Assembly: GCA_026400305.1 (NCBI GenBank) | Contig: JAPLPI010000114.1 | Span: forward strand, 1-8,540 | Direction of reading: 5' to 3' | Origin: Alphaproteobacteria bacterium | GTDB taxonomy: Bacteria; Pseudomonadota; Alphaproteobacteria; Micropepsales; Micropepsaceae | Length of the DNA stretch: 8,540 bases | Made by a program: the position numbers and the translations under genes | Part shown: positions 1 through 7,126 of the stretch, piece by piece | How the letters are laid out: each line of letters opens with the position of its first letter | How positions within the stretch are numbered: position 1 is the stretch's first letter | Notes under the pieces: model-generated | Told to the model about the DNA's origin: nothing | The model's input: only the letters and a program-made list of their open reading frames with translations | The model's database searches: none

Positions 1-177
1 CGCAACTGGGTGGCGGAAACCGCCATCCGCGCGGTGGAAGATCGCGGCGACATCGCCACCCTGGACCGCATCTTCAAACTTGTTCAGTCACCGTTTGAAA
101 AGCATGACGGCGGCGAGGCCTTCGCCGCGCCGGCGCCACCAGAACTTTGCAATCTGGAAGTAAGCTGTTCGTCGTAG
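1..177 (+). CDS. selO: Protein adenylyltransferase SelO (YdiU), C-terminal fragment
   Basis: The first frame is open from base 1 to a TAG at 175-177, giving the last 58 residues of a protein that starts left of the window. The fragment begins RNWVAETAIRAVEDRGD and ends with the motif PPEL-x-NLEVSCSS. A Pro-Pro, then an LEVSCSS-like tail with Cys two residues from the end, is the characteristic end of the SelO/YdiU family. These are pseudokinases that transfer AMP to protein hydroxyl groups. In many eukaryotic SelO proteins the Cys position (here bases 166-168) is selenocysteine; bacteria normally use cysteine, as here. The kinase-like core lies outside the window, so activity cannot be judged. 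The gene converges on the aldehyde dehydrogenase with no spacer and appears unrelated to the catabolic operon. The family call rests mainly on the distinctive tail recalled from family knowledge. Confidence 0.85.
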   Translation, partial: RNWVAETAIRAVEDRGDIATLDRIFKLVQSPFEKHDGGEAFAAPAPPELCNLEVSCSS

Positions 178-1659
178 CTACCAGTTGGTCGAGACGTACT
201 TGATCTCGCAGAACTCGATGAGGCCGTGGTGCGAGCCTTCGCGGCCTAGGCCCGACTGCTTGACGCCGCCGAACGGCGCCGCCGGGTCCGACATCAACCC
301 GCGATTGAGGCCCAGCATGCCAGCTTCCAGCTTTTCGCAGATCTGCATGCCGCGCTTGAGGTCCTGGGTATAGACATAGGCCGCCAGGCCATACTCGGTG
401 TCGTTGGCCTTGCGGATCGCCTCGGCTTCGTCCTCGAAGGATTGCAGCGATACCACCGGCCCAAAAATTTCTTCCTTCATCATGTCGGCATTGTCCGGCA
501 CATCGGACAGCACCGTCGGCGGATAATAATAGCCAGGCCGGTTGAGGCGCTGACCGCCCAGGAGCAGCTTGGCGCCCTTGGCCACGGCGTCATCCACCAG
601 CTCGGCGATCTTGGCGACGGACTTCTCGTTCACCATCGGGCCGAGCGTCGATGCCGGGTCGGTGGCTTCGCCCAGCTTGATCGCCGACATGCGTTTAACC
701 ATGCCGTCGGTGAACGGCCCGTAAATATCCTTGTGGACATAGAAGCGGTTGGCGGCGGTGCAGGCTTCGCCGCTATTGCGCATCTTGGCCAGCATGGCAC
801 CGTCCAGCGCGTCGTTCAGGTTGGCGTCCTTGCAGACGATGAAGGGCGCGTTGCCGCCCAGTTCCATGGCGCAGGAGATCACCTGGTCTGCCGCTTCATG
901 CAGCAGGGCGCGTCCCACTGGAGTCGAGCCCGTAAAAGAAATTTTGCGCACGCGCGGATCGTGCAGCACCGCCTTGGACAGGGGGCTCGCCTTCGAGGTG
1001 GTGACCACGTTCACCACACCGGCCGGCACGCCGCAATCATGCATGATCTGGGCAACAGCAAATGCGGTCAGCGGGGTTTCGGTGGCGGGCTTCAGCACCA
1101 CAGTGCAACCGGCCGCCAGGGCTGGCGCAATCTTGCGGGTGGCCATCGCCGCCGGATAATTCCAGGGCGTGATCAACAGCGCTATGCCGATGGGCTGATA
1201 CTGCACCAGAATGCGCGCGCCGCTGGCCGGCGCCAGGGCCAGCTCACCCAGCACATGGCAGCACTCTTCGGCATACCAGCGATAGAATTCGGCGGCATAT
1301 AAGACTTCGGCGCGCGCGTCGGGCAGCGCCTTGCCGTTTTCCAGGCTGATCAGATAGGCCAGCCATTCGATATTCTCGACGATCTTCTCATAGCATTTGC
1401 GCAGGATCTCGGAGCGAAAGCGCGGCGTGGTGGCGGCCCAGGCGGCAGCGGCCTTGTCGGCGGCCTCCACCGCGGCCAGCGCGTCGTCGGCGCCACAGTC
1501 GGCGACATCGGTGATCTTCTTACCGGTCGAAGGATCGAAGACATCGACGCGCTTCTTGCTGGCGGCTTCCACCCATTTGCCGCCGATCCAAAGATCGGTG
1601 GGGATCGGGAAAGGCGTGGGGCCGGTCTTGGGCGTGGGAACGGTGACGGTGTGGGTCAT
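178..1659 (-). CDS. NAD(P)-dependent aldehyde dehydrogenase, succinate-semialdehyde dehydrogenase (GabD)-like
   Basis: This 493-residue protein has the normal length of a soluble aldehyde dehydrogenase and would oxidise an aldehyde to its acid in the cytoplasm. All family landmarks are visible: the PWNYP loop with Asn167 (oxyanion hole), Lys190 in VLKPATETP (cofactor binding), the FTGSTPVGR turn at 242-250, the general base Glu266 in MELGGNAPF, the nucleophile Cys300 in NSGEACTAANR, and Glu397 in KEEIFGPVV (nicotinamide ribose). The overall pattern, including the PFGGVKQSGLGREG end, is closest to the GabD branch. However, the residues after the nucleophile are TAA, not the VCA I recall from GabD, so succinate semialdehyde is only one candidate; other semialdehydes, lactaldehyde or sulfolactaldehyde are possible. 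The ATG at 1659 follows a purine-rich GAGAGAG and lies 20 bases after the Fe-ADH stop, making it the last gene of the operon. Confidence 0.93.
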   Translation of the reverse strand: MTHTVTVPTPKTGPTPFPIPTDLWIGGKWVEAASKKRVDVFDPSTGKKITDVADCGADDALAAVEAADKAAAAWAATTPRFRSEILRKCYEKIVENIEWLAYLISLENGKALPDARAEVLYAAEFYRWYAEECCHVLGELALAPASGARILVQYQPIGIALLITPWNYPAAMATRKIAPALAAGCTVVLKPATETPLTAFAVAQIMHDCGVPAGVVNVVTTSKASPLSKAVLHDPRVRKISFTGSTPVGRALLHEAADQVISCAMELGGNAPFIVCKDANLNDALDGAMLAKMRNSGEACTAANRFYVHKDIYGPFTDGMVKRMSAIKLGEATDPASTLGPMVNEKSVAKIAELVDDAVAKGAKLLLGGQRLNRPGYYYPPTVLSDVPDNADMMKEEIFGPVVSLQSFEDEAEAIRKANDTEYGLAAYVYTQDLKRGMQICEKLEAGMLGLNRGLMSDPAAPFGGVKQSGLGREGSHHGLIEFCEIKYVSTNW

Positions 1660-1679
1660 GTCTCTCTCTGTTGCGATAA

Positions 1680-2872
1680 TCAGGACGCCAGAGCGGCTCG
1701 GTCGCCGGAGAAGGCGGCGCGGGTGATCGCCTTCATGGCGTCCACATCCAGCTTGCGGGGATTGTTGTTGACCAAGCGGGCGGCGCCCATGGCGCTTTCC
1801 GCCGTCCAGTCCTGCTTATTTTCCGGCAAGCCCAGTTCCTTCAAGGTCACCGGGATGCCGATGTCTTTCAACAGGCTGGCGACTTCATCGATTAGCTTGT
1901 GGGATAGTTCTTCATCGCTGCCGGAGAGGCCGATTACGCGCCCGATCTCGGCAAAACAGCTGACGCAAGTGGGACGGTTGAATTCCATCACATACGGCAT
2001 CAGCAGCGCCACGCCCATGCCGTGCGGCGTGTGGGTTTCATTGCCCACCGGATACTGGATAGCATGGGCCGCCGCGGTGCCAGCCGCGCCGAAGGCGCAG
2101 CCGGCGGCCAGCGACGCCAGCATCATCTGCTCGCGCGCCTCGATATTCTTGCCGTCCTTCACCGCGGTGCGCAGCGCCTTGAAGATGTTTTTTAGCGCCA
2201 GCAGGCCGAAGGTGTCGCTCAGCACATTCTTGCCCACGAACACGTTCTTGACGGTGAGATCGGGCGTCACCTCGCGGGCCGCGGCGGTGAAGCTTTCGAT
2301 GGCATGGGTCAGAGCGTCGGCGCCACTGACGGCCGTCAGGCCGGGCGGGCAGGTCAGGGTCATCTCCGGATCGCACACCGCGATTCTGGGGATGAGATAC
2401 GGGCTGGAAATACCCACTTTGGTGCCGCGCTCGGTATCGGCGATCACCGCCACGGGCGTGACTTCCGATCCGGTGCCCGCGGTGGTGGGCACCGCGATCA
2501 CAGGCGCGACCGGGCCGGGGATTTTGTTTTCGCCATAATAGTCGCGCAGTGAGCCGCCGTGCTTGAGCAATACCGCCACGCATTTGGCCATGTCCATGCA
2601 GCTGCCGCCGCCGATACCCAGCACAACATCCGGGTTGAAGTCGGCGCATTCGGTGACGCAGCCGGAAATGCCTTCAATAGGCAGGTCCGCTTCGGTGCTG
2701 TCATACACCTTGGTCTTCACGCCATTGGCTTCCAGGTCGGCACCATGCGCGCATCGGTGCAGATCAGGGCTCTGCTGCCGATCTGCGCGGTCATCATGCC
2801 CAGCGCGGCGCGCTGGCCCGAGCCGAAGATCACCGAAGCGGGCAGGCGCAGGGCGCCGAACAGTTGGAGCAT
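1680..2872 (-). CDS. Iron-containing alcohol dehydrogenase, frameshifted near 2741 (possible pseudogene)
   Basis: This is a group III (Fe-ADH) NAD(P)-dependent alcohol dehydrogenase interconverting an alcohol and an aldehyde or ketone. The intact C-terminal part shows the dinucleotide motif GGGSCMDMAK and PTTAGTGSEVT. Its four metal ligands are Asp and His in GADALTHAIES, His in AAAHAIQYPVG and His in THTPHGMG. The longest open frame reaches back to 2921, but its first 60 residues are out of frame and look nothing like the family. The true N-terminus is one frame over: an ATG at 2872 directly abutting the upstream stop codon, giving MLQLFGALRLPASVIFGSGQ and ALICTDARM, typical Fe-ADH sequence, before a TGA at 2719-2717. 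The frames join at about 2741, where a single added G would give RMVADLEANGV. The reconstruction is about 397 residues and seems a dozen short between TDARM and ADLEANG. Either the gene is broken or the assembly has an indel. Confidence 0.88.
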
Positions 2873-3892
2873 CTATTTTTCCTTCTTGGATTCTTGCGAC
2901 AGCTTCTGCAGGTCTGCCCACAGGCCGTCATTGATGAACATGCCGCGTTTTTCCGACTGGGCTCGCGCGGCATGGGCGCGGTCGCTCGGCGCCAGCACGG
3001 GATGTTCCGGATCGGACGGTGCCGCGGCGCGAATTTCTTCCAGGTAATCGGTGACCAGCGCCTTGGCGGCTTCGGCATGCGGCGGGGCGATGACGATAAA
3101 GATGTCGCCCTTGTTGGAAACATTCACCGAATCCAGCGTGCCCTTCACGCCGGTGCCGATGGCCGATGCGGCCAGGCTGGCGACCAGCACTTCGAAAGCG
3201 ATGCCGAGCGCATAGCCCTTGGGACCGCCGAACGGCGCGATGGCGCCTTTCTTGGCGGCGGTTGCGTCGGTCGTGGGATCGCCATTCTCGTCCAGCGCCC
3301 AGCCCAGCGGGATCGGCGCGCCGCGATTGGCGTGGTCATGGATCTTGCCCATGGAAACAAGGCCGGTGGCCATGTCCAGTACCATGGGCGTGGGATCGGC
3401 CGGCACCCCGATGGCGATGGGATTTGTGCCGATCATCGCCTTGCGCCCGCCCCAGGGATGCACCAGTGCCTCAGAGATTGTCAGCGCGATGCAGGTCAGG
3501 CCTTCATGGGCGACATGCTCGGCATAGTAAGCCAGGGCGCCCAGGTGATTGGTGTTGCGGATGGCGGCGATGGCGATGCCGTCTTCGCGCGCGCGCTGAA
3601 TGATCATGTCCAGCGCGGCCATCGCGATCACGGGGCCGAGACCGCGTTCGCCGTCGACTGACAGGAAGGAACGGGCGGTCCATTCCTGGTTGCCCGTGGT
3701 GGTAGGGTTGGACAGGCCAGCATGGATGCGCTCGATCACCCGGCGCAGGCGCAAAAGGCCGTGCGAAGGAATTGCCCGCATCTCCGCTTCGATGAACAGC
3801 CCGGCCTGGGTGCGGGCGTGGCCGGTCGGCACCCCATTGGCGAGCAGGATGCCCTCAGCCAACTTGCGGACGTCTTCGACGGCGACCTTCAC
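2873..3892 (-). CDS. LDH2-family (malate/L-lactate dehydrogenase-like) NAD(P)-dependent 2-hydroxyacid dehydrogenase
   Basis: This 339-residue protein belongs to the Ldh2/MDG2 oxidoreductase family (COG2055). That family is unrelated to classical lactate dehydrogenases and includes malate, lactate, (R)-sulfolactate, ureidoglycolate and diketogulonate enzymes. Visible signatures are the SHG motif with the likely catalytic His44 in IPSHGLLRL, NTNHLG at 113-118, the IGTNPIAIGVP segment from 154, VLDMATG around Asp173, and GGPKGYALGIAFE at 222-234. The lysine-rich C-terminus is variable and uninformative. It would interconvert a 2-hydroxy acid and a 2-oxo acid in the cytoplasm; the substrate cannot be assigned. 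The start is a GTG at 3892, since an in-frame stop lies just upstream and MKVAVEDVRKLAEGIL matches the usual family N-terminus. It is the first gene of the operon, and its TAG stop is immediately followed by the Fe-ADH ATG. Confidence 0.93.
   Translation of the reverse strand: MKVAVEDVRKLAEGILLANGVPTGHARTQAGLFIEAEMRAIPSHGLLRLRRVIERIHAGLSNPTTTGNQEWTARSFLSVDGERGLGPVIAMAALDMIIQRAREDGIAIAAIRNTNHLGALAYYAEHVAHEGLTCIALTISEALVHPWGGRKAMIGTNPIAIGVPADPTPMVLDMATGLVSMGKIHDHANRGAPIPLGWALDENGDPTTDATAAKKGAIAPFGGPKGYALGIAFEVLVASLAASAIGTGVKGTLDSVNVSNKGDIFIVIAPPHAEAAKALVTDYLEEIRAAAPSDPEHPVLAPSDRAHAARAQSEKRGMFINDGLWADLQKLSQESKKEK
2880..2883 (-). promoter_or_regulatory. Ribosome binding site deciding the Fe-ADH start
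   Basis: An AGGA core (within AAGGAA) sits seven bases before the ATG at 2872, inside the last codons of the LDH2 gene. This supports the start at 2872 over the longer open frame beginning at 2921. The TAG stop of LDH2 and this ATG are contiguous (TAGATG), the arrangement expected for translational coupling. Confidence 0.7.
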
Positions 3893-3901
3893 AAATCAAA
3901 T

Positions 3902-3913
3902 ATCCTATAGGAT
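3902..3913. promoter_or_regulatory. Perfect 12-bp palindrome, probable operator for the divergent GntR regulator
   Basis: ATCCTATAGGAT is its own reverse complement and lies 10 bases before the GTG of the LDH2 operon, in the only intergenic region between that operon and its divergent regulator. GntR/FCD dimers typically bind short AT-centred palindromes of this size. On the minus strand the right half supplies an AGGA that may also serve as the LDH2 ribosome binding site, so bound repressor would lie across the leader. Position and symmetry are seen; the identity of the binding protein is inferred. Confidence 0.6.
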
Positions 3914-3928
3914 TTAAGAAACTTATGA

Positions 3929-3948
3929 ATTATACTTCGCACGGTCAA
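3929..3948 (-). promoter_or_regulatory. Candidate promoter for the LDH2/Fe-ADH/ALDH operon
   Basis: The minus strand has a consensus -10 hexamer TATAAT at 3934-3929, which would start transcription around 3922 and place the palindrome just downstream of the start. TTGACC at 3948-3943 looks like a -35 element but is only eight bases from TATAAT. With a normal 17-base spacer it would instead pair with the weak TAAGTT at 3925-3920. Which pairing is used cannot be settled by eye. Confidence 0.4.
3931..3936 (+). promoter_or_regulatory. Candidate -10 element for the gntR gene
   Basis: TATACT matches five of six positions of the sigma-70 -10 consensus and overlaps the opposing TATAAT. No good -35 hexamer is present. 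The region where it should lie coincides with the palindrome at 3902-3913, which would suit autorepression. The call is weak because it rests on one hexamer. Confidence 0.3.
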
Positions 3949-3970
3949 TGGCAAAAGCCAGCCTTTCTGT

Positions 3971-3978
3971 GGGTGAAG
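3971..3978 (+). promoter_or_regulatory. Ribosome binding site for gntR, supporting a TTG start
   Basis: GGGTGAAG contains a GGTGA Shine-Dalgarno-like core six bases before the TTG at 3983. An in-frame TGA at 3974-3976 excludes any start further upstream, and the first in-frame ATG would fall inside the DNA-binding domain, so TTG is the best start. Confidence 0.5.
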
Positions 3979-3982
3979 TTCC

Positions 3983-4639
3983 TTGGCGTCAACGCTGAAC
4001 GAAACGGCCGACCGCACCATCGCCCGCCCCTCCGGGCTGTCGGAGGAGGTCTATCGCCGTGTCCGTGCCGACATAATGTCCCTGAAAATCCCGCCTGATA
4101 CGCGGGTGTCGGTGGACAGCCTGGCCCGCGAGCTGGGCGTGTCCCAGACCCCGATCCGAGAGGCGTTGTCCATGCTGGAAGCCAATGGACTGGTCTCCAA
4201 GCGGCACTTTGCCGGTTACGCCACCAGCCCGCGCATGGACCGGGCGCAACTAGATGAGCTGTTCGAATTCCGCTTGCTGATCGAACCCCATGCCGCGCGC
4301 AAGGCCGCCGAGGCTATGGCCGATGCCGACAAGCGCGCGCTTTCCAGCGGCGAAACGGCGCCGTCGCACGAAGCCTTTGCCGACATGGATACCGAATTCC
4401 ACCGCCTGATCGCGCAGGGCGCCGGCAATCACCTGATCGCGGATTCGCTGGCGCGGCTGCATATCCATGTCCACATCTTTCGCGCCTGCTTTCGCAGCGA
4501 GATCACCGAAGAAGCGGTGCATGAGCATGATGCGATTATTGCCGCCATCCATGCGCGTGACGGCGGCAAGGCGGAAGCCGCCATGCGCCGGCACATCGAG
4601 CGCAGCTATGGGCGGTTGCGCGATTTCATAAAGGATTAA
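3983..4639 (+). CDS. GntR-family transcriptional regulator, FCD (FadR-type C-terminal) subfamily
   Basis: This 218-residue protein has an N-terminal winged helix-turn-helix at about residues 22-83. The typical GntR recognition region LARELGVSQTPIREALSML runs through 47-65, followed by NGLVSKRHFAGYATSP. The all-helical FCD ligand domain covers about 90-212. Its metal-ligand set is visible as Asp136 and His140 (MDTEFHRL), His182 (HEHDAI) and His204 (MRRHIERS). FCD regulators usually sense a small carboxylic acid through this metal and act as repressors. The gene reads divergently from the LDH2 operon across 90 bases holding a palindrome, the classical arrangement of a local regulator controlling its neighbour and itself. 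Its stop overlaps the stop of the convergent RraA-like gene. The TTG start is supported by an upstream in-frame stop and a nearby GGTGA. Confidence 0.92.
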   Translation: MASTLNETADRTIARPSGLSEEVYRRVRADIMSLKIPPDTRVSVDSLARELGVSQTPIREALSMLEANGLVSKRHFAGYATSPRMDRAQLDELFEFRLLIEPHAARKAAEAMADADKRALSSGETAPSHEAFADMDTEFHRLIAQGAGNHLIADSLARLHIHVHIFRACFRSEITEEAVHEHDAIIAAIHARDGGKAEAAMRRHIERSYGRLRDFIKD

Positions 4640-5340
4640 CTTTTCTGGCTCTTCCGCCAGGCGGCGTACTTGGCCTTATTCTCGTCATTGGGCGGATACA
4701 GGCCGGGCAGGGGCACGCCCTTTTCCACTTCGCCCATGATCCAGGTTTCCATCGCTTCCTGTTCGGCGGCGGCTTCCGTCACCTCGGTCAGCATAGCCTG
4801 CGGGATTACCACCGCGCCGTCGCCGTCGGCAACGATCGCATCGCCGGGGAAGATCGCTACGCCGCCGCAGCCAATAGGCTCCTGCCAGTTTATGAAGGTC
4901 AGGCCCGCCACCGAGGCAGGCGCGGCGGCGCCGGCGCACCACACCGGCAATCCCGTGGCCAGCACACCTTCCATGTCGCGCATCACCCCGTCCGTGATCA
5001 ACGCGCCGACCTTCCGCTTGGCCATGCGGGCGCACAGGATATCGCCAAAGATGCCGGCATCGGTGACGCCATTGGCGTCTGCGACGCAGATCACGTCTTC
5101 CTCCATCGCCTCGATGGCGGCGCGGGTGGAGATGGGTGAGGCCCAGCTCGCCGGGGTCGCCAGATCTTCGCGCGCCGGCACAAAGCGCAGGGTGAAGGCA
5201 GTGCCTGCAATCCGCTTTTGGCTGGGCTGTTTGGGAAATGCGCCGCGCAGCCAGACATTGCGCAGGCCTTTCTTCAGCAGAACCGTGGTCAGGGTGGCGG
5301 TGGAAATACCTTCCAGAATCTTTTTGGTGTTGGCGTCCAT
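4636..5340 (-). CDS. RraA/HMG-aldolase-like family protein (putative 4-hydroxy-4-methyl-2-oxoglutarate aldolase or oxaloacetate decarboxylase)
   Basis: This 234-residue protein belongs to the RraA-like fold (often annotated dimethylmenaquinone methyltransferase, a known misnomer). Family hallmarks are GIFGDILCARMAKRKVGAL around 96-114 and the DGVMRD motif at 117-122, whose Arg121 and Asp122 correspond to the substrate- and divalent-metal-binding pair of HMG/CHA aldolases. The FPGDAIVADGDGAVVIP segment lies at 164-180. Aldolase members cleave branched 4-hydroxy-2-oxo acids to pyruvate and also decarboxylate oxaloacetate; RraA itself, the RNase E inhibitor, lacks that activity. Genomic context with dehydrogenases favours a catabolic lyase. 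The C-terminal extension after residue 190, ending in a charged tail, is longer than in RraA itself. The ATG at 5340 follows ACGGGGG and lies 21 bases after the PQQ dehydrogenase stop, so it should be cotranscribed. The substrate is not determinable. Confidence 0.88.
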   Translation of the reverse strand: MDANTKKILEGISTATLTTVLLKKGLRNVWLRGAFPKQPSQKRIAGTAFTLRFVPAREDLATPASWASPISTRAAIEAMEEDVICVADANGVTDAGIFGDILCARMAKRKVGALITDGVMRDMEGVLATGLPVWCAGAAAPASVAGLTFINWQEPIGCGGVAIFPGDAIVADGDGAVVIPQAMLTEVTEAAAEQEAMETWIMGEVEKGVPLPGLYPPNDENKAKYAAWRKSQKS

Positions 5341-5361
5341 GTTTAAGCCCCCGTCTGAAAA

Positions 5362-7122
5362 TTATTCCGGCAGCGCGAAGATGGCGAAGACATCGCCGAA
5401 GATCGCTTTGCCTTCATTCTGCATGAAAATCTCGCCGCCATGGCAGCCACCGGCGCCAATCGCGACATATTGCACGCCCTTGACCCGATAGGTAATGGGC
5501 GGCGTGCAGACGCCGGCGCCCAGGGGATAGCGCCAGACTTTCTTGCCGGTCCTGGCGTCATGGGCCACAAAATCCCCGTTCATCTCGCCGGTAAATACCA
5601 GCCCGCCGGCAGTGGCCAGCACGCCGCTGAAATAAGGTCGATCCGACTTGTGCTGCCAGGCGATGGCGCCGGTGGCCACATCGATGGCGCTGAGGGTGCC
5701 GTTGGGGGTGAAGACCTTCATGTTCGTCGGCATGTCGCCGCCGGAATATTGTCCGCGAATGGGCGTGCCGGGCTTGTAGACCTCAGGCAGGGGCTGGCGG
5801 ACGGTGTAGTCGTGCGCCTCGTTGATGCCCTGCTGATAGAAATATTTTGTCTGGGGCGAATAGGCCGGCGGCTGCCACATGGCGCCGCCATGATTGGCGG
5901 GCCACACCGTCTTGGGCGTCGGGCCCAACGGGGTCATGAAGTTGTCGCTGATTTCGACAAATGGCGCCGACTTGCGGATCAGCTTTCCGGTCAGTCGGTT
6001 GACGATATAGACGATGCCGGTCTTGCCGGCATGGGCGGCTGCCTGAACAGGCTGGCCCTTTTCATCCGCCGTGTCGAACAGCACTACGGGGGCGCAGGCA
6101 TCTAGGTCCCAGATGTCATGCGCGACCTCCTGGTACCACCAGCGCAGCTTGCCGGTGTGGCTGTCGATGGCGACAATGGAGTCGGTATAGGCGTTGTGGC
6201 CCTTGCGGCTGGTGCCATCCAGGTCGGGATTAGGATTTCCCACCGCGAACAGGATCAGGTTGTTTTTCACATCGATGGCCGGGGTGTTCCACACCGAGCC
6301 GCCGCCATATTTCCAGCTGTCGCCACTCCAGGTTTTTCCGCCGGGCTGATCCGGTGCGGCGGTAGTATTAAAGCGCCACACCAGCTTGCCGGTATTGGCG
6401 TCCAGCGCTTGCAGGAAGCCGCGCGTCGGCCATTCGGCGCCGGCATTGCCCACCAGGATCAGGCCATTATAGGCGATGGGCGCCATGGTGAAGGAATAGA
6501 AGACGGCAGGTTGGGGCAGGACCTCGGCATGATCGCTTTTCCAAAGTAGCTTGCCGGTGCGCGCATCCAGCGCCACGACGTGTCCATCCAGCTGGGCAGA
6601 AAAAACTTTGCCATACGCCACCGCGACGCCGCGCGAGATCTGGCCGCAGCACAGGTTGGAATAGGAAAGCGTGGGGATATAGGACCAGAGCTGCTGGCCG
6701 GTGACGGCGTCATAGGCCATCACCTTGTTGTCGGCGGTGCTCAGATACAGCACGCCATCCACCGCGATGGCGGTGTTCTCGAAATTCTTGGGGACCCCGG
6801 TCTGCAAGATGGCGGTGGGCCGCAGCTTATCGACATTCGAAAGGTTGATGTCGGTCAGGGGCGAGAAGCGCTGGTTGTCATAGGTGCGTCCGTGCAGGAT
6901 CCAGCCATCCTGCTTGTCCGCATCCAGCATCATCGCGTCGCTGATATCGACATTCTGTGTTGCCGCCTGGTTCAGGAAACTTTCCGGTTTGGTTGTGGCG
7001 GCGCCCACCGCGGCCGCGGCTTCACCGGCGCTACCCTTTACCGGTTGCGGCGGCTGGCCGAGCGCGCTGCCACACAGCGACAGGCATGCTATCGCCAAAA
7101 CTGCAATTACAGATGTGCGCAT
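5362..7122 (-). CDS. PQQ-dependent alcohol dehydrogenase, methanol/ethanol family (complete copy)
   Basis: This 586-residue periplasmic quinoprotein would oxidise alcohols or aldehydes with bound pyrroloquinoline quinone. It carries a cleavable signal peptide: MRTS, a hydrophobic stretch to about residue 19, and a plausible SALG|Q cleavage site after 22. Repeated G-x-LxW docking motifs (TGQQLW, TGKLLW, TGKLVW, TGKLRW) mark the beta-propeller. The adjacent cysteines Cys158-Cys159 correspond to the disulfide ring over PQQ. Expected metal ligands are Glu230 (GNAGAEW), Asn296 (GNPNP) and Asp339 in HDIWDLD. Asp341 completes the Asp-x-Asp pair seen in lanthanide-dependent relatives. No CxxCH is present, so it is a type I enzyme needing a separate cytochrome c. 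The start is ATG 7122, not 7188: it opens the signal peptide, has AAAGG eight bases upstream and sits four bases after the upstream paralogue's stop. Confidence 0.93.
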   Translation of the reverse strand: MRTSVIAVLAIACLSLCGSALGQPPQPVKGSAGEAAAAVGAATTKPESFLNQAATQNVDISDAMMLDADKQDGWILHGRTYDNQRFSPLTDINLSNVDKLRPTAILQTGVPKNFENTAIAVDGVLYLSTADNKVMAYDAVTGQQLWSYIPTLSYSNLCCGQISRGVAVAYGKVFSAQLDGHVVALDARTGKLLWKSDHAEVLPQPAVFYSFTMAPIAYNGLILVGNAGAEWPTRGFLQALDANTGKLVWRFNTTAAPDQPGGKTWSGDSWKYGGGSVWNTPAIDVKNNLILFAVGNPNPDLDGTSRKGHNAYTDSIVAIDSHTGKLRWWYQEVAHDIWDLDACAPVVLFDTADEKGQPVQAAAHAGKTGIVYIVNRLTGKLIRKSAPFVEISDNFMTPLGPTPKTVWPANHGGAMWQPPAYSPQTKYFYQQGINEAHDYTVRQPLPEVYKPGTPIRGQYSGGDMPTNMKVFTPNGTLSAIDVATGAIAWQHKSDRPYFSGVLATAGGLVFTGEMNGDFVAHDARTGKKVWRYPLGAGVCTPPITYRVKGVQYVAIGAGGCHGGEIFMQNEGKAIFGDVFAIFALPE

Positions 7123-7126
7123 AAAC

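Noticed and set aside
442..1302. Long plus-strand open frame of 286 codons
   Set aside because: It is antisense to the aldehyde dehydrogenase, whose motifs are all intact. The composition (rich in His, Arg, Gly and Gln) is typical of reverse-frame reading of GC-rich genes, and no domain is recognisable.
1660..1679. Possible separate promoter for the aldehyde dehydrogenase gene
   Set aside because: Only 20 bases separate it from the Fe-ADH stop, with no recognisable -35/-10 pair. The gap is fully explained as a ribosome-binding leader in an operon.
2873..2921. Fe-ADH start at 2921 as given by the longest open frame
   Set aside because: Residues 1-60 of that frame do not resemble Fe-ADH, whereas the frame from 2872 does. 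The longer start would also overlap the LDH2 gene.
2864..3661. Plus-strand open frame of 265 codons opposite the LDH2 gene
   Set aside because: It is a shadow of a well-supported gene, has no family motif, and its start overlaps the LDH2/Fe-ADH junction.
4670..5491. Plus-strand open frame of 273 codons opposite the RraA-like gene
   Set aside because: It crosses the junction between two real minus-strand genes and has a low-complexity Ser/Ala/Pro composition, consistent with an antisense shadow.
7050..7122. Lipoprotein signal around Cys17 of the complete PQQ dehydrogenase
   Set aside because: The residue before the cysteine is Leu, not the Gly, Ala or Ser of a lipobox, and a normal signal peptidase I site follows.
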